Positions 1 through 8,660 of a DNA stretch of 64,000 bases are shown piece after piece; positions within the stretch are counted from its first letter, which is position 1, and the number at the start of each line of letters is the position of its first letter. The notes beneath the pieces were generated by a model. The model saw only the letters and a list, made by a program, of their open reading frames with translations, did not search any database and was not told the origin of the DNA. A program made the translations under genes and the position numbers. Location of the stretch: assembly GCF_019134595.1 (NCBI RefSeq), contig NZ_CP077770.1, forward strand, positions 516,001 to 580,000. Reading direction: 5' to 3'. This DNA is from Pseudoalteromonas shioyasakiensis (lineage in GTDB: Bacteria > Pseudomonadota > Gammaproteobacteria > Enterobacterales > Alteromonadaceae).

Positions 1-2
1 CT

Positions 3-2279
3 ACGTCTGTGTGGCTTCAGTATGCAGTGCACGGTAATGAAATTAGCTCAACCGATGCTGCATTATTTACTGCATATCACTTATTAGCAGCCCCTAATGA
101 TGCCGTTAACAGCAAAATTTTAGATAACACAGTGGTGTTTATCGACCCACTACAAAATCCTGATGGCCGTGAGCGTTTTGTTACTCGTTATTATGCGACC
201 GTAGGTCTTGAGCACAGTGCAGATAGGTTAAGTGCAGATCATAATGAGCCATGGCCAAGAGGCCGAACAAATCATTATTTGTTTGATATGAACCGTGATT
301 GGTTAGCGCTTACTCAGCCTGAAAGTAAAGGCAGAGTGGCTGCAATCAATAAATATAAACCACAAGTGGTGGTTGATATTCATGAAATGGGCGGCGACCA
401 ATCTTACTACTTTGCACCGGCTGCTCAGCCATTTAATCCGCATATGACGAAAACCCAAATCGCTAATATGGATGCAATTGGTCAAAATCATGCGAAGTAT
501 TTTGATGAGTTTGGCTTTGATTACTTTACCCGTGAAATCTTTGATGCCTTTTATCCAGGTTACGGTGATAGCTGGCCAGTATTTTATGGTGCATCAGCAT
601 CAACTTACGAAGTAGGCTCTGCACGTGGCCACGTGTTTGAGAAAAATACCGGCGAGCTACTCACTTATTTTAATACTGTAAAACGTCAGTTTGTGGCCTC
701 AATTTCGACTGCCGAAGGGGCTGCCAATCAGCGTGAAAAATTACTGGGTGATTTTTACCAATATCAAGTTGATGCAATTGATTCGGGTAAAGATAGCAAA
801 GAGCGTGTTTATATCTTACCTAAGCAAAGTAACCGTGAAGGCGCTCATAGACTCGCAACCTTAATGGCTGAGCATGGTGTTGAAGTTAAACAAGCAACTG
901 AAGACTTCAAAGCCTGTGGCGTTAAGTACAAAGCAGGTAGCTATTTTATTGATACTGCACAGCCACGCGGGGTATTTGTACGTACCTCATTTACAGACCA
1001 AGTAGATATGGCTGAAGCATTTGTAAAAGAGCAAGAAAGACGTCGTGCTCGTAACCTAGGTGATGAAATTTACGATGTCACAGGTTGGTCGCTGCCGATG
1101 ATGTTTAATGTTGATAGCGATAGTTGTGGTCGCGCAGTTAGCGCAGATAGCAAAGCGGTTCAGGCCGACGACACATTGCTTGGTAAAGTGAATAATCCAG
1201 AAGCCTCAGTGGCTTATATTGTTGCTTGGGGTGATACGGCCGCAGCACGCTTTTTAACAGCAGCACTGCAAGCTGGCATTAAACTGAAAAGTGCTGACCA
1301 ATCATTTGTATTAGGTGATAAAACTAACTACCCAGCGGGCAGCTTAGTAATCGAAAAGCGCCTAAACGATAAAGACTTACTGACTAAAATTAGCCAAATT
1401 GCCGAGCAAACTGGTGCAATTGTTGATGGTGTGGATTCAAGCTGGGTGATTGAAGGTCCAAGCTTTGGTAGTAACAAAACAGTGCCTATGGTTGCACCTA
1501 AAGTGGCGATTGCATGGGATGCAGCCACTCGTGAGCTAAGCGCCGGTAACACTCGTTTTGTTATCGAAAGACAGCTTGGCTACCCGGTAACCGCTATTCG
1601 CACACCAATGCTTGCTTGGGCTGATTTAAGTGATTACCAAGTGCTTATTTTACCAGAAGGTAATTACGAGCAAGCACTAGGTAAATCGGGTGCAGCTAAT
1701 TTAAAAAGCTGGGTTGAAGCGGGTGGCGTATTGATTGCTTTAGGTAATGCTAACCGCTTTACCACTAATGCTGATTACGGTTTGTTAGATGTTAAACGCG
1801 AGCAAGCTTTCCGAGAAGATAAAGCAAGCAGCAGTGATGATAAAAGCAGTAAAGTGGCAGGGCAGTTATTCGCTTCTCGCGATGATTTAAAAGCAGCGAG
1901 CATTGAGCCACATACATCGCCAGACTATGTAGCTGGTGTACTTGCAAATGTTGAAGTAGACCAAGAGCATTGGTTAACCGCTGGGGTTGATAAAGACCTT
2001 GTTGCGGTAGCTTACGGTAATGATATTTACACGCCAATAAAACTGAACTCAGGTAAAAACTTAGCCTGGTTTACAGGTAAAGATGATGTGCTAGCAAGTG
2101 GTTATCTATGGCAGCAAAATAAAGCACAGCTTGCGTATAAGCCATTGCTTGTTCATCAACCGCAAGGCAAAGGCATGGTGATAGGCTTTACACAATCACC
2201 AACCTACCGTGCTTACCTTGAAGGCATGAATGTACTGTTAACTAACACGATTTTCCGTGCTGCAGCACATGCTCAGTAA
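3..2279 (+). CDS. M14-family zinc carboxypeptidase with C-terminal GATase1-like domain (5' truncated)
   Basis: The frame is open from the window edge, so the true start and signal peptide lie upstream; a GTG at position 9 is only an internal valine. Counting from that codon, an HGNE zinc-binding motif is at residues 8-11, an NPDGR substrate-binding motif at 50-54, the third zinc ligand in DIHEMGG near 123-129 and the candidate catalytic Glu in STYEVGSA near 201. This order is that of metallocarboxypeptidases. Residues after about 500 look like the glutamine-amidotransferase-like domain that often follows such M14 domains in marine bacteria. It is probably a periplasmic peptidase, with substrate unknown. 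A strong terminator follows the stop, so it is transcriptionally separate from the GalNAc locus. Confidence 0.85.
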   Translation, partial: TSVWLQYAVHGNEISSTDAALFTAYHLLAAPNDAVNSKILDNTVVFIDPLQNPDGRERFVTRYYATVGLEHSADRLSADHNEPWPRGRTNHYLFDMNRDWLALTQPESKGRVAAINKYKPQVVVDIHEMGGDQSYYFAPAAQPFNPHMTKTQIANMDAIGQNHAKYFDEFGFDYFTREIFDAFYPGYGDSWPVFYGASASTYEVGSARGHVFEKNTGELLTYFNTVKRQFVASISTAEGAANQREKLLGDFYQYQVDAIDSGKDSKERVYILPKQSNREGAHRLATLMAEHGVEVKQATEDFKACGVKYKAGSYFIDTAQPRGVFVRTSFTDQVDMAEAFVKEQERRRARNLGDEIYDVTGWSLPMMFNVDSDSCGRAVSADSKAVQADDTLLGKVNNPEASVAYIVAWGDTAAARFLTAALQAGIKLKSADQSFVLGDKTNYPAGSLVIEKRLNDKDLLTKISQIAEQTGAIVDGVDSSWVIEGPSFGSNKTVPMVAPKVAIAWDAATRELSAGNTRFVIERQLGYPVTAIRTPMLAWADLSDYQVLILPEGNYEQALGKSGAANLKSWVEAGGVLIALGNANRFTTNADYGLLDVKREQAFREDKASSSDDKSSKVAGQLFASRDDLKAASIEPHTSPDYVAGVLANVEVDQEHWLTAGVDKDLVAVAYGNDIYTPIKLNSGKNLAWFTGKDDVLASGYLWQQNKAQLAYKPLLVHQPQGKGMVIGFTQSPTYRAYLEGMNVLLTNTIFRAAAHAQ

Positions 2280-2294
2280 GGTGAAAGCCTAATC

Positions 2295-2324
2295 AAAAAG
2301 CCCGCCGATGTTGCGGGCTTTTTT
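2295..2324 (+). terminator. Rho-independent terminator after the M14 peptidase gene
   Basis: A GCCCGC/GCGGGC stem with a 7-nt loop is flanked by A and T tracts, starting 16 bases after the peptidase stop codon. Its symmetry would also let it work on the other strand. Confidence 0.85.
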
Positions 2325-2371
2325 GTGGGCAAAGTTTTAAAGAGTAATGCTCTAAAGGGAGTGAGCAATAA

Positions 2372-2406
2372 AATAAAAAAGCCCGCAGGGCAAAGAGCGG
2401 GCTTTT
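2372..2406 (-). terminator. Rho-independent terminator of the GH109 gene
   Basis: A second GCCCGC/GCGGGC stem lies downstream of the minus-strand GH109 gene. Read on the minus strand, the stem is followed by TTTTTTATTTTA. Confidence 0.8.
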
Positions 2407-2429
2407 GAGTGTTCCATGGAGAGGAAGTG

Positions 2430-3890
2430 TTAAGACACAATCCCTAGTGGCTCACCTGTTTGCCAAGCGCCACGGGTAAAGTCTGGAATCGTTTTGCTGT
2501 TACTTCTATCTGCAACCGATGCCATACTTTGCGGGAAGATTGATGACCATGCTGCGGCATCATATACATCTTGATCAAGAGGCTCATTATTGCGTAAGCA
2601 GTAGATCATGCGCCAAAGCATAATGAAGTCCATACCGCCGTGGCCACCGTTCTTGACCGCTTCTTCACCCATGCGTTTCCATAGTGGATGATCAAACTCA
2701 GCACGCCACTTTTCCATATCTTGATCCCAGCTATGGAAGTTTTGCATATGTGGCTTACGACCTTGTGAACCTGCTTTCTCCCATGCAGCGAGTTCTGCTT
2801 CATATTGTTGTTGGTAAATTTTCGCGATGGCTGGTGGCACATCTTCAAGAGCAATGCGATTAGGGAAGCCTGCAAATGTTCCATTAGTACCTTGAATTAG
2901 GTTATGGCGACTGTACGGGCGAGGGCTTGTGGTGTCGTGCTGAACCATAATGCTACGACCTTTCACTGTTTTAATAATGCTGGTGTTCATGTCGCCAGCA
3001 GTAAATTTCAGTGAACGACGTTCGTGGCCTGCAGGGAACTCACGTTCTGCGTAAGCTGCGCGACCAAGTGCAGGTGAGCTGACTGATGTAACAAAATCAA
3101 AGCGGTCACCACGGTTGATATTCATATACTGAGAAACCGGCCCTAAACCATGGGTTGGGTATAAGTTACCGTCTACTTTGGTATGCCAGTAAGTGCGCCA
3201 AGAGCCTGTGCTGCGGTCAATTTCTTTCATTTGCCAACGCAGGTCATGAATATAAGCGGCTTCACCATGTAGTAACTCGCCAAATATACCCTTACGAACC
3301 ATGTTTAATACCATTAACTCGTCACGGCCGTAGTTAACGTTTTCCATCATCATACAGTTCTTTTGCGTGCGCTCTGCGGTATTTACTAGTTGCCAACACT
3401 CTTCCATCGAAGTTGCTGCAGGTACTTCAACAAAGGCATGTTTACCACTTTCCATGGTCTCAACACTCATCGGTGTATGCCATTTCCAAGGCGTTGAAAT
3501 GATCACAATGTCGATGTCATTGCGAGCAAGCATGTCTAAATAGGCTTTATCAGAACCCGTATAAGCAGTTGGTTTAGGTAAGCCTTTTTCAACAACATAA
3601 TTAACAGACTTATCTAGCATCAGCTGATCAGTGTCGCAAATAGCTTTAATTTCAACACCTTCAATATGGCAAAGGTGTTTTACATGGCCGCTACCACGTT
3701 GACCAACTCCAATAAAACCAACACGTACCACATCCATTGCTGGTACAGCTAAGCCCATTACGCTTTTACCTTGTGCTGCAAGTGGTGTGCTTTGATTATC
3801 ACCTTGTTGGCTTTTCGCACAGCCAGTCACGACTGTCGCGGCGGTAATGGCTGCGGCAGATTTTAAAAAACTACGTCTATCTATTGTCAT
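2430..3890 (-). CDS. GH109-type NAD-dependent glycosidase, putative alpha-N-acetylgalactosaminidase, Tat lipoprotein
   Basis: This 486-residue protein of the Gfo/Idh/MocA fold carries a twin-arginine signal (RRSFLK, residues 5-10) followed by a hydrophobic stretch and a lipobox ending at Cys24, so it is probably a Tat-exported lipoprotein. The NAD-binding GVGQRG is at residues 61-66. The C-terminal blocks around [18 protein letters not shown] and [16 protein letters not shown] are hallmarks I associate with GH109. GH109 enzymes hydrolyse alpha-GalNAc by an NAD-dependent oxidation/elimination route. The gene is divergent from the agaZ operon and shares its 262-bp upstream region, so co-regulation is likely. 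The GalNAc assignment rests on family plus context; a plain oxidoreductase role is the main alternative. AGG lies 8 nt before the chosen ATG. Confidence 0.87.
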   Translation of the reverse strand: MTIDRRSFLKSAAAITAATVVTGCAKSQQGDNQSTPLAAQGKSVMGLAVPAMDVVRVGFIGVGQRGSGHVKHLCHIEGVEIKAICDTDQLMLDKSVNYVVEKGLPKPTAYTGSDKAYLDMLARNDIDIVIISTPWKWHTPMSVETMESGKHAFVEVPAATSMEECWQLVNTAERTQKNCMMMENVNYGRDELMVLNMVRKGIFGELLHGEAAYIHDLRWQMKEIDRSTGSWRTYWHTKVDGNLYPTHGLGPVSQYMNINRGDRFDFVTSVSSPALGRAAYAEREFPAGHERRSLKFTAGDMNTSIIKTVKGRSIMVQHDTTSPRPYSRHNLIQGTNGTFAGFPNRIALEDVPPAIAKIYQQQYEAELAAWEKAGSQGRKPHMQNFHSWDQDMEKWRAEFDHPLWKRMGEEAVKNGGHGGMDFIMLWRMIYCLRNNEPLDQDVYDAAAWSSIFPQSMASVADRSNSKTIPDFTRGAWQTGEPLGIVS

Positions 3891-3978
3891 AACGATACCT
3901 AAATCACTGAGATTATTTTAATAGTGGGTTTCAGTTGTTTCTGTTATATCGCAACTCAAAGTCAATTACAATTAAATG

Positions 3979-3993
3979 CTTTCAAATTCTTTC
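3979..3993 (+). promoter_or_regulatory. Candidate AgaR operator: CTTTC direct repeat, 10-bp period
   Basis: CTTTC occurs at 3979-3983 and again at 3989-3993, exactly one helical turn apart, in the divergent GH109/agaZ promoter region. The E. coli AgaR consensus is also built of repeated TTTC-type units. The assignment is inference. Confidence 0.4.
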
Positions 3994-4064
3994 GAAGTTT
4001 TAAGTTTTATCATTTTAATCCTTATTTAATACCGTGATTAGCGTGTTTTTAACTTATTTTGCTT

Positions 4065-4079
4065 CTTTCATTGCCTTTC
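4065..4079 (+). promoter_or_regulatory. Second candidate AgaR operator: CTTTC direct repeat, 10-bp period
   Basis: CTTTC occurs at 4065-4069 and 4075-4079, with a degenerate third unit at 4085-4089. It has the same spacing as the pair at 3979 and lies about 85 bases before the agaZ start. Confidence 0.4.
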
Positions 4080-4164
4080 GTTTTGTTGCGCAGCGTTTCG
4101 CGCTGTGCTAATGTAATTTCAAATCACGTATCTAACCATAGGCGTAAGCTGATTGGAGAAAACC

Positions 4165-5430
4165 ATGAATGCATTAAAAACGATTATAAATAACAATCGA
4201 GTAGGGCAAGCGCAGGGTATTTATTCTGTGTGTTGTGCACACCCGCTCGTTATCGAAGCAGCAATGTTGCAAGCTCTCAATGATGACACCGAAATTTTAA
4301 TTGAAGCTACGTCGAATCAAGTTAATCAGTTTGGTGGTTACACAGGGATGAAGCCCCATGACTTCGTTGAGTTTGTTCATGCAATAGCCGAGAAAGTAGG
4401 GTTAGATACCCAGCGCATTATTTTAGGTGGCGATCATTTAGGCCCAGTGTGTTGGGTAAATGAGCCTGCAGAGGTTGCGATGGCAAAAGCTGTTGACCTA
4501 GTAAAAGCCTATGCAAGCGCTGGTTTTAAGAAAATTCATTTAGATGCCAGTATGCCATGCGCTGACGATGGAAAACGTTTAGCTGATGCTGTAATTGCTG
4601 AGCGTGCAGCGTTGATGTGCCAAGCCGCTGAGTCGGTCTCAAAAGATAACGATATTCTGTATGTGGTGGGTACTGAGGTTCCTCCTCCGGGTGGCGCTAC
4701 AGAAGAACATGAAATTATTGAGGTATCCCATGTTGAGGGCGTGCAGCAAACAATCGAATTACATCAGGCTGCATTTGCTAACTTAAACATAAGCGATGTC
4801 TGGTCGCGTGTTATTGCTGTTGTTGTGCAGCCGGGAGTTGAATTTGATAACCATCAAGTTTTTGATTACCAACGTAATGAAGCGCAAAAACTAAAAGAGT
4901 TTATCACCACTGTCGATAATCTTGTTTATGAAGCTCACTCTACCGACTATCAGCCAGATCATTGCTACCACGAGCTGGTGCAAGATCACTTTGCCATATT
5001 AAAAGTGGGTCCACAGCTTACTTATGCACTGCGCGAAGGGTTGTTCGCTTTATCATATATAGAAGATCAATTAGTCGAAGCTGCTAAGCGTTCTAACTTA
5101 CGTGATGTGTGCGAGCGCATCATGCTTGAAAAGCCGCATTACTGGAATAAGTTTTACCCAACACAAGGCGCTGAAGCTAAGCTATTTAGAGCTTACAGTT
5201 ATAGCGACCGTATTCGTTATTACTGGCCTGAAGATGAAATAAAACAAACGGTAGAAACACTGTTTGACAACTTAGAAGGGCAAATTATTCCACAGACTTT
5301 GCTTAGTCAGTTTATGCCAGCGCAATACAAAGCATTGATCAATGGCCAAATTAACTCATCACCGCGTGAGTTAGTACTCAATAAAATAATGGAAGTAACG
5401 AATACTTATTCGCTTGCTTGTAATCAATAA
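4165..5430 (+). CDS. agaZ: AgaZ/GatZ/KbaZ-family protein (tagatose-bisphosphate aldolase accessory subunit family)
   Basis: The 421-residue protein is full length for the AgaZ/GatZ family: GIYSVCCAHPLVIEAA near the N-terminus, then QVNQFGGYTGMKP, GGDHLGP and GTEVPPPGGA. In enterobacteria this protein supports the class II aldolase GatY/KbaY that splits tagatose-1,6-bisphosphate; older annotation called it a tagatose-6-phosphate kinase. No GatY/KbaY or sugar-phosphate kinase gene is seen in the window, so its exact reaction here is open. ATG 4165 was chosen because GGAG lies 6 nt before it; the in-frame TTG 12 nt upstream overlaps that ribosome-binding site. It is the first gene of the plus-strand operon and leads into agaS after 23 bases. 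Confidence 0.88.
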   Translation: MNALKTIINNNRVGQAQGIYSVCCAHPLVIEAAMLQALNDDTEILIEATSNQVNQFGGYTGMKPHDFVEFVHAIAEKVGLDTQRIILGGDHLGPVCWVNEPAEVAMAKAVDLVKAYASAGFKKIHLDASMPCADDGKRLADAVIAERAALMCQAAESVSKDNDILYVVGTEVPPPGGATEEHEIIEVSHVEGVQQTIELHQAAFANLNISDVWSRVIAVVVQPGVEFDNHQVFDYQRNEAQKLKEFITTVDNLVYEAHSTDYQPDHCYHELVQDHFAILKVGPQLTYALREGLFALSYIEDQLVEAAKRSNLRDVCERIMLEKPHYWNKFYPTQGAEAKLFRAYSYSDRIRYYWPEDEIKQTVETLFDNLEGQIIPQTLLSQFMPAQYKALINGQINSSPRELVLNKIMEVTNTYSLACNQ

Positions 5431-5453
5431 GTGGTGTTGAGAGAGAATTAATT

Positions 5454-6572
5454 ATGACGCAGTATTTATCATTAAACGAAACAGAGCTTAAGCAGCAAAA
5501 CGCATATTGGACAGCAAGAGAAATCTCTCAGCAGCCAGAGTCATGGTGCAATACCGCCGCTATTATTGAAACGCATCGAGCTGAAATAAACGCATTTTTA
5601 GCGCCAGTTTTGGCACTAAAAGGCCTACAAGTAGTATTAACGGGGGCTGGTACATCGGCTTATGTTGGCGAGGCTTTAGCACCACACTTAACAGCTAAAA
5701 CAGAGTTAAATGTGCGCGCAATTAGCACTACCGACATTGTGTCTAACCCTCATGGTTTTTTACAAAAGCATACACCAACCTTACTTGTTTCTTATGCGCG
5801 TTCAGGTAATAGCCCTGAAAGTGTCGCAGCAGTCGATATCGCAGAGCAAGCTGTTGAAAAGTGCTTCCACTTAGTTATTACCTGTAATGAAAATGGTGAG
5901 TTAGCGAAAAGGGCGGCAGCTAAAAGAAACAGCTTTAGTGTACTTATGCCAAAAGAAACTCTTGATGAAAGCTTTGCTATGACCAGCAGTTTCACCTCAA
6001 TGCTGCTTTCAACCTTATGTATTTTTACCCCTGATGTTAACCAGCTTGCACAAGTTGCCACGCAGACAGAGCAGTTGCTCGACACTCAACTTGCAGAGAT
6101 TAAAGACTTTGCGCAAACTGACATTGAACGTTTGGTATTCTTAGGGGCAGGCTCGTTACTTGGCTATGCTAAAGAAGCGGCCTTAAAGTGCTTGGAGCTG
6201 ACCAATGGTGATTTAATAAGTTACTTTGAAACTCCACTTGGCTTTCGTCATGGTCCTAAAACCATTATTAATGAGAAAACCGCAGTGTTGTTAATGGCCT
6301 CAAGTGATTTTTATAGTAGTCTGTATGATACTGATTTGCATAATGAACTATTAAATGACCAACAGTGTTTAGCGGTTAAAAAGCTGGCATTAAATACTGA
6401 ACTGGTCGAGCTAGATGATGTTTGGCAAGGCTTGTATTATATTGTCTATTGTCAGATTTTTGCATTTTATAAATCAATGTCACTCGGTTTAACACCTGAT
6501 AACCCTTGTCCTACGGGCGAAGTTAACCGTGTTGTAAAAGGGGTAACTATTTACCCATTAACTTCTCGCTAA
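5454..6572 (+). CDS. agaS: SIS-domain galactosamine-6-phosphate deaminase/isomerase
   Basis: The 372-residue protein has two SIS sugar-isomerase domains. The first has the loop VLTGAGTSAYVGEAL near residues 62-76 and the SYARSGNSPESVAA phosphosugar-binding stretch; the second begins near LVFLGAGSLLGYAKEAALK. This is the AgaS type, which converts galactosamine-6-phosphate to tagatose-6-phosphate and ammonia. The assignment is strengthened by its place between agaZ and a ROK kinase/deacetylase pair. A GlmS-like or NagB-II-like deaminase acting on glucosamine-6-phosphate would look similar. The ATG is preceded by GAGAGAA. The gene is 16 bases from the kinase and shares its strand. Confidence 0.88.
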   Translation: MTQYLSLNETELKQQNAYWTAREISQQPESWCNTAAIIETHRAEINAFLAPVLALKGLQVVLTGAGTSAYVGEALAPHLTAKTELNVRAISTTDIVSNPHGFLQKHTPTLLVSYARSGNSPESVAAVDIAEQAVEKCFHLVITCNENGELAKRAAAKRNSFSVLMPKETLDESFAMTSSFTSMLLSTLCIFTPDVNQLAQVATQTEQLLDTQLAEIKDFAQTDIERLVFLGAGSLLGYAKEAALKCLELTNGDLISYFETPLGFRHGPKTIINEKTAVLLMASSDFYSSLYDTDLHNELLNDQQCLAVKKLALNTELVELDDVWQGLYYIVYCQIFAFYKSMSLGLTPDNPCPTGEVNRVVKGVTIYPLTSR

Positions 6573-6588
6573 GTAGTGTGGGTAAAGT

Positions 6589-7512
6589 ATGGCTGTTTAC
6601 GGACTCGATATTGGTGGTACAAAAATAGAGACCGCCATTTTTAATGACAATTTAGAGCAACAGCAAAGTTGGCGTATTACTACGCCAACAGATGACTATC
6701 AGCAATTTTTGCACGCAATTTATCAGCAAGTACTCAAAGCCGATGAGCTATCGGGTAGCCAAGGTGCGGTGGGCATCGGTATGCCAGGTATCGTGAATGA
6801 TGCTGGTAAAGTGCTGTCGGCTAATGTGCCGTGTGCCACAGGCAAAGTGATTGCCAACGATCTTCAAGCATTATTAAAACGCCCTGTTGCGATATTAAAT
6901 GACACCCGGTGTTTTGCCTTATCAGAAGCAAATGGCGGTGCCGGTGAAGGTTATAGCAGAGTATTCGGTGCCATTGTTGGCACGGGTGCGGCGGGTGGTA
7001 TGTGCATTGATGGAACCTTGTTTAACCAAGGTTTGGGCATGTCAGGTGAGTACGGCCATTTACCACTGTCTGCGTATTTACAACAAAAATACCAGCTGCC
7101 GGTTTTAAAATGTGGCTGTGGTTTAAATGGCTGTGTCGAAAGTTATATTGCAGGGCCCGGTGTACAAACCTTGTATCAACATATTACGCAATCTCCTAAA
7201 TCTGCGATTGAATGGGCTAACGATATCAAGCGCTCGGATGAGCAAGCCTTAAAGGTGCTAGCTTGTTACTTAGATATTCTTGGCGAAACCTTTGCTGCCA
7301 TTAGTAAAAGTTTGCACCCAGAAGTTATCGTGCTGGGGGGCGGGTTGTCGCTCATTGATGCAATTGTAGAAAAGCTCCCTGACGCAATTCAAACTCATTT
7401 ATTTTCAGGTTTTGCCGTGCCAGAAGTGAAGCGCGCAAAATTTGGTGATTCTAGCGGCGTAAGAGGCGCTGCAATAATAGGAAGTGTTCATGCTAATTCC
7501 AACGCATCTTAA
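6589..7512 (+). CDS. agaK: ROK-family amino-sugar kinase, putative GalNAc kinase
   Basis: The 307-residue protein is a ROK kinase: ATP-binding DIGGTK at residues 7-12, the catalytic-region block VAILNDTRCFALSE and the ROK zinc motif CGCGLNGC at 175-182. ROK kinases phosphorylate hexoses and N-acetylhexosamines at O6. The gene overlaps the downstream deacetylase gene by 23 bases, and the neighbours specify a GalNAc route, so GalNAc to GalNAc-6-phosphate is the likely reaction. GlcNAc, as in NagK, cannot be excluded from sequence alone. The permease in this locus is not a PTS, which makes a cytoplasmic kinase necessary. Confidence 0.85.
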   Translation: MAVYGLDIGGTKIETAIFNDNLEQQQSWRITTPTDDYQQFLHAIYQQVLKADELSGSQGAVGIGMPGIVNDAGKVLSANVPCATGKVIANDLQALLKRPVAILNDTRCFALSEANGGAGEGYSRVFGAIVGTGAAGGMCIDGTLFNQGLGMSGEYGHLPLSAYLQQKYQLPVLKCGCGLNGCVESYIAGPGVQTLYQHITQSPKSAIEWANDIKRSDEQALKVLACYLDILGETFAAISKSLHPEVIVLGGGLSLIDAIVEKLPDAIQTHLFSGFAVPEVKRAKFGDSSGVRGAAIIGSVHANSNAS

Positions 7513-8653
7513 TCGTTATTACTTAAAAGCCGCAAAAGTTGTGACTGCTGATGCGGTTTTACTCGATCACGTGGTCTTGGTCGAGCAAGGTAAAATTACT
7601 GCAATTACCAAGCAAATAGCGCCCGAGATCGAGGTAATAGATTTAGGTGAGCACAGTTTATTTCCCGGCTTTATCGATTTGCATATTCATGGCCGGGAAG
7701 GCTGCGATATTATGGACGGCACCCCAGAATCACTAGAGACTATTTCTCGTTCTTTAGCAAAGCACGGCGTAACGGGTTTTGTTGGCACAACGGTGACCGC
7801 AGACTGGGACGTATCAATTCAAGCTTATAAAAATATGGCGAGTGCCTATCAAAAAGGCTTGGCTGGAGCGCAGTTGCTAGGGGCTTATAACGAAGGTTTA
7901 TTCTTTGCCGAAGCACATAAGGGCGCGCATAACGAGTCATTTTTTTTAGAGCTTACTAAACAGCGATTTGATGAAATTTATGCCGCATGTGAAGGTTGCT
8001 TAAGCTCATTTGCGTTAGCGCCAGAACTACTTAAATCGCCCGACATGATCCGCTATATCACCGATAAAGGCGTGCGTGTGATGCTCGGCCATACAGATGC
8101 TAATTTTGAGCAAACAACACAAGCTCTTGCTCATGGTGCCTGCGGTGGTGTGCATATTTTTAATGGTATGCGCGGTATTCATCATCGTGATCCCGGTTGT
8201 ACTGGTGCACTATTGATGGACAATGATGCCATGGTTGAGCTTATTCCTGATGGTATTCATTTGCACCCGAGCATCATGAACATGGTTTACCGTTTAAAAG
8301 GGGCAGATAAAATTGCTCTGATCACAGATTGCGTGAGCGCCGGAGGCTTACAAGATGGTCGCTACCGCTTAGGTGAGCTTCCTATTGTGGTTGAGCAAGG
8401 TGTTGCACGTACTGAGAGTGGCTCTTTAGCGGGCAGCACATTAACCATGGAAGTTGGCGTTGAGCGTTTCTATAACTTAACCGACGCAAGCCTAGTTGAA
8501 GCAACTAACATGGCCAGTTTAGTACCCGCTGAGTTTTTAAATAAAGCGGAGCAAATAGGTAGTATTGCGGTAGGTAAACAGGCTAATTTTGCCCTGCTCG
8601 ATAAAGACTTTTCTGTTCAAGCAACGATTTGTGCGGGTAAGCAAATCTTTTAA
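7490..8653 (+). CDS. agaA: N-acetylgalactosamine-6-phosphate deacetylase (NagA/AgaA family)
   Basis: The 387-residue amidohydrolase has the metal-binding HIHGREGCD near residues 65-73, then GHTDANFEQT, the GGVHIFNGMRGIHHRDPG block, DGIHLHP and ALITDCVSAGG, in NagA order. NagA-type enzymes remove acetate from N-acetylhexosamine-6-phosphates. ATG 7490 has AGGA 7 nt upstream inside the end of the kinase gene, so translation of the two is probably coupled; a GTG two codons earlier is less likely. The context argues for GalNAc-6-phosphate rather than GlcNAc-6-phosphate as substrate. That is inferred, since deaminase and aldolase-family partners here are of the Aga type. Confidence 0.88.
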   Translation: MLIPTHLNRYYLKAAKVVTADAVLLDHVVLVEQGKITAITKQIAPEIEVIDLGEHSLFPGFIDLHIHGREGCDIMDGTPESLETISRSLAKHGVTGFVGTTVTADWDVSIQAYKNMASAYQKGLAGAQLLGAYNEGLFFAEAHKGAHNESFFLELTKQRFDEIYAACEGCLSSFALAPELLKSPDMIRYITDKGVRVMLGHTDANFEQTTQALAHGACGGVHIFNGMRGIHHRDPGCTGALLMDNDAMVELIPDGIHLHPSIMNMVYRLKGADKIALITDCVSAGGLQDGRYRLGELPIVVEQGVARTESGSLAGSTLTMEVGVERFYNLTDASLVEATNMASLVPAEFLNKAEQIGSIAVGKQANFALLDKDFSVQATICAGKQIF

Positions 8654-8660
8654 AAGTTAA

